A stretch of DNA of 16,487 nucleotides from JAPLDB01 sp038230515. Its GTDB lineage: Bacteria > Bacteroidota > Bacteroidia > AKYH767-A > 2013-40CM-41-45. The stretch is taken from the NCBI GenBank assembly GCA_038230515.1, contig JBBRND010000055.1, positions 1 through 16,487 of the forward strand. The letters are read 5' to 3'. Position numbers and translations under genes: made by a program. The notes under the pieces are model-generated. The model searched no databases. It saw nothing but the letters and a program-made list of their open reading frames with translations, and was not told the DNA's origin. This document shows, piece by piece, positions 15,537 to 16,487 of this stretch (position 1 is the first letter of the stretch; the number at the start of each line of letters is the position of its first letter).

Positions 15537-15690
15537 ACAGCTAACGCATAGGGGATAAATGAAGTTTTTAAAAGAAGGGGTTAGAAGCACAACTCTCCGA
15601 TAACCCACAATGTTTGTTAGATGCACAACTGTTCGTTTACCTATCAAAGCCCTTCTTTTAAAAATTTGCATTTATCTTAATGTTATATGC
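15537..15690 (-). other. attC-like palindromic site C
   Basis: ACAGCTAAC (15537-15545), 8-base spacer GCATAGGG, GATAAATG (15554-15561), stem TTTTTAAAAGAAGGG with its complement CCCTTCTTTTAAAAA, an extra G (15668), CATTTATC (15669-15676), 5-base spacer TTAAT, GTTATATGC (15682-15690). Same 8/5 spacing and single extra base on the right arm as sites A and B, though the stem sequence is unrelated and the site is shorter (154 bp). The centre lacks the small RNA unit and instead contains a 15-base direct repeat with one mismatch, GTTAGAAGCACAACT (15580-15594) and GTTAGATGCACAACT (15616-15630). It lies directly downstream of the membrane-protein gene, where a cassette's attC would be. Confidence 0.57.
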
Positions 15691-15743
15691 AGCCAAGCTG
15701 TTCGAGAGAATTTCAATTGTTGATGTAAAGCTAAGTTGTTTAT

Positions 15744-16421
15744 TCAAGGCACTTCAGGCATTTGCGATTTATTTTTATACTTCCGTCTGATTACAAAAAA
15801 TTGAGTCCAAATAAATATTAGCATTGGAGTTCCAAAGCATATTTGTAATAGAGCTCTATTCGCTCCGGTTTTAATAGAATAAATGAATACGGTAATGAAA
15901 GTAAGAGTAATTAAAATAACGAACGCCAAATAAAAATTACTTTCATATAAACTTTTTTCTCGCACTAATGGACTGTGATTGGTAATCTTAAATCCTTCTA
16001 AAATTTCGGATAAATCATTACTGAATTTATCTAAACCAGCAGAACTACAATAATTATCATTTACTCCTATTTTCAACTTTTCTCCGTTCATGAAATGTAA
16101 TTTCAAAACAACTCCATTATGTGGCTCTTCAACTTTATAACTGCTTATTTCACTAAAACTAATTGTCTGTATTTGACCGTTTAAGTTAAGCTCAAGAAAA
16201 TCTTGATTGATTTGGGCTGTCCCAAATCTTACGCAACTCGACTTAAATAATTTAAAAATCAAAATTGGAATGCCGATTGTCATTATTAAAACTGTCCATA
16301 TTCCGATAAAGTCTTTTAGATAATGTCCCGAAAACAAAAAAGCGAAGAATACAAGAAAACATATCCCTATTAGTTTTAGCATTGCTATTTGAGGAGTGTA
16401 TTCAAACTTGTATTCTTTCAT
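15744..16421 (-). CDS. Four-helix inner-membrane protein of unknown function (225 aa)
   Basis: I do not recognise a named family. Hydrophobic segments at about residues 13-31 and 38-58 form an N-terminal hairpin, residues 61-150 form a soluble beta-rich domain followed by a helix, resembling a PH-like fold (FLELNLNGQIQTISFSEIS, VVLKLHFMNGEKLKIGV), and two more membrane segments lie at about 162-183 and 190-211, before a basic tail (RRKYKNKSQ). Such 2-TM + PH-like + 2-TM proteins are often uncharacterised bacterial membrane proteins. No signal peptide or sorting domain. Base composition is more AT-rich than the T9SS genes. It is alone between sites C and A, 53 bases from site C, and the site A promoter and hairpin lie upstream on the same strand. 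The start ATG (16419-16421) is also present in the terminal repeat. Confidence 0.8.
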   Translation of the reverse strand: MKEYKFEYTPQIAMLKLIGICFLVFFAFLFSGHYLKDFIGIWTVLIMTIGIPILIFKLFKSSCVRFGTAQINQDFLELNLNGQIQTISFSEISSYKVEEPHNGVVLKLHFMNGEKLKIGVNDNYCSSAGLDKFSNDLSEILEGFKITNHSPLVREKSLYESNFYLAFVILITLTFITVFIYSIKTGANRALLQICFGTPMLIFIWTQFFVIRRKYKNKSQMPEVP

Positions 16422-16487
16422 TCACCTATTCAATAAAGCTGATTAGAATTCCAAACGGTTGAAGTCGCGTAATTGGTTGCATATAAC
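16348..16487. repeat. Terminal direct repeat, right copy
   Basis: Exact copy of bases 1-140. The last base of the window is the final C of GCATATAAC, the outer box of site A, so the sequence stops precisely at the border between module 3 and site A. Confidence 0.95.

Larger units (their letters stand above)
8775..15545 (-). other. Module 2, cassette-like unit bounded by GTTAGCTGT / ACAGCTAAC
   Basis: The left end (8775-8791, GTTAGCTGTATACCCAT) is the inverted complement of the right end (15530-15545, ATGGGTTACAGCTAAC) with one indel. The module lies between sites B and C. It holds the plus-strand small unknown gene, a 21-bp repeat array and two overlapping minus-strand genes for T9SS-secreted proteins, a content parallel to module 1. 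Confidence 0.45.
15682..16487 (-). other. Module 3, one-gene cassette-like unit bounded by GTTATATGC / GCATATAAC
   Basis: GTTATATGCAGCC (15682-15694) is the inverted complement, with one mismatch, of GGTTGCATATAAC (16475-16487, repeated at 128-140). About 0.8 kb with one gene that ends close to site C, this is the module most like a classic integron gene cassette in size and layout. Confidence 0.5.

Noticed and set aside
15314..15671. Minus-strand frames of 64 and 62 codons between the 1270-aa gene and site C
   Set aside because: They cover the palindrome and site C and show no conserved features.
1..16487. tRNA, rRNA or plasmid replication origin
   Set aside because: No cloverleaf, rRNA-like sequence, iteron set with a Rep gene, or other origin signal was found by reading both strands; the 21-bp arrays might suggest iterons but no Rep protein is present.

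Overview
The window looks like DNA from a member of the Bacteroidota. Four large reading frames carry an N-terminal signal peptide and a C-terminal type IX secretion (T9SS type A) sorting domain, and the best promoters follow the phylum's TTG / TAnnTTTG pattern. The first 140 bases are repeated exactly at the end (1-140 = 16348-16487). The sequence is therefore most simply a closed circle of 16,347 bp, or one unit of a tandem array. I see no replication initiator, relaxase, partition gene, transposase, integrase, rRNA or tRNA.

Layout: three long, imperfectly palindromic sites, A (132-345), B (8565-8783) and C (15537-15690), divide the circle into three modules. Module 1 (337-8573) holds a small repeat-domain protein of unknown function, a remnant of an XRE-type regulator, and two T9SS-secreted proteins (504 and 1551 aa). 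Module 2 (8775-15545) holds a paralogue of the small protein and two more T9SS-secreted beta-propeller proteins (456 and 1270 aa, overlapping stop and start). Module 3 (15682 through the junction to about 140) holds one four-helix membrane protein. Apart from the paralogue in module 2, every gene is on the minus strand.

The three sites share one geometry: TAAC, 8 unpaired bases, a GATnAA-type box, a long stem with one extra base on the right arm, the complementary box, 5 unpaired bases, GTTA. Each module's two ends are complementary to each other (GTTATCAGC/GCTGATAAC, GTTAGCTGT/ACAGCTAAC, GTTATATGC/GCATATAAC). This is the relation between a cassette start and its own attC R'' box in integron gene cassettes. 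My working hypothesis is an integron-like cassette array, or an excised circle, with unusually long cassettes and no integrase in view.

Inside sites A and B, on the minus strand, sits a conserved small unit: a TTG-18/19-TAnnTTTG promoter followed 8-9 bases later by a perfect 14-15 bp hairpin with a 31-base loop and a terminal U run. This predicts an RNA of about 65 nt, which I do not recognise. Both small paralogues are followed on their 3' side by a terminator and then by a degenerate tandem array with a strict 21-bp period. The two arrays have unrelated sequences. The cargo is thus mostly large surface or secreted adhesin-like proteins, with repeated non-coding elements at the module borders.
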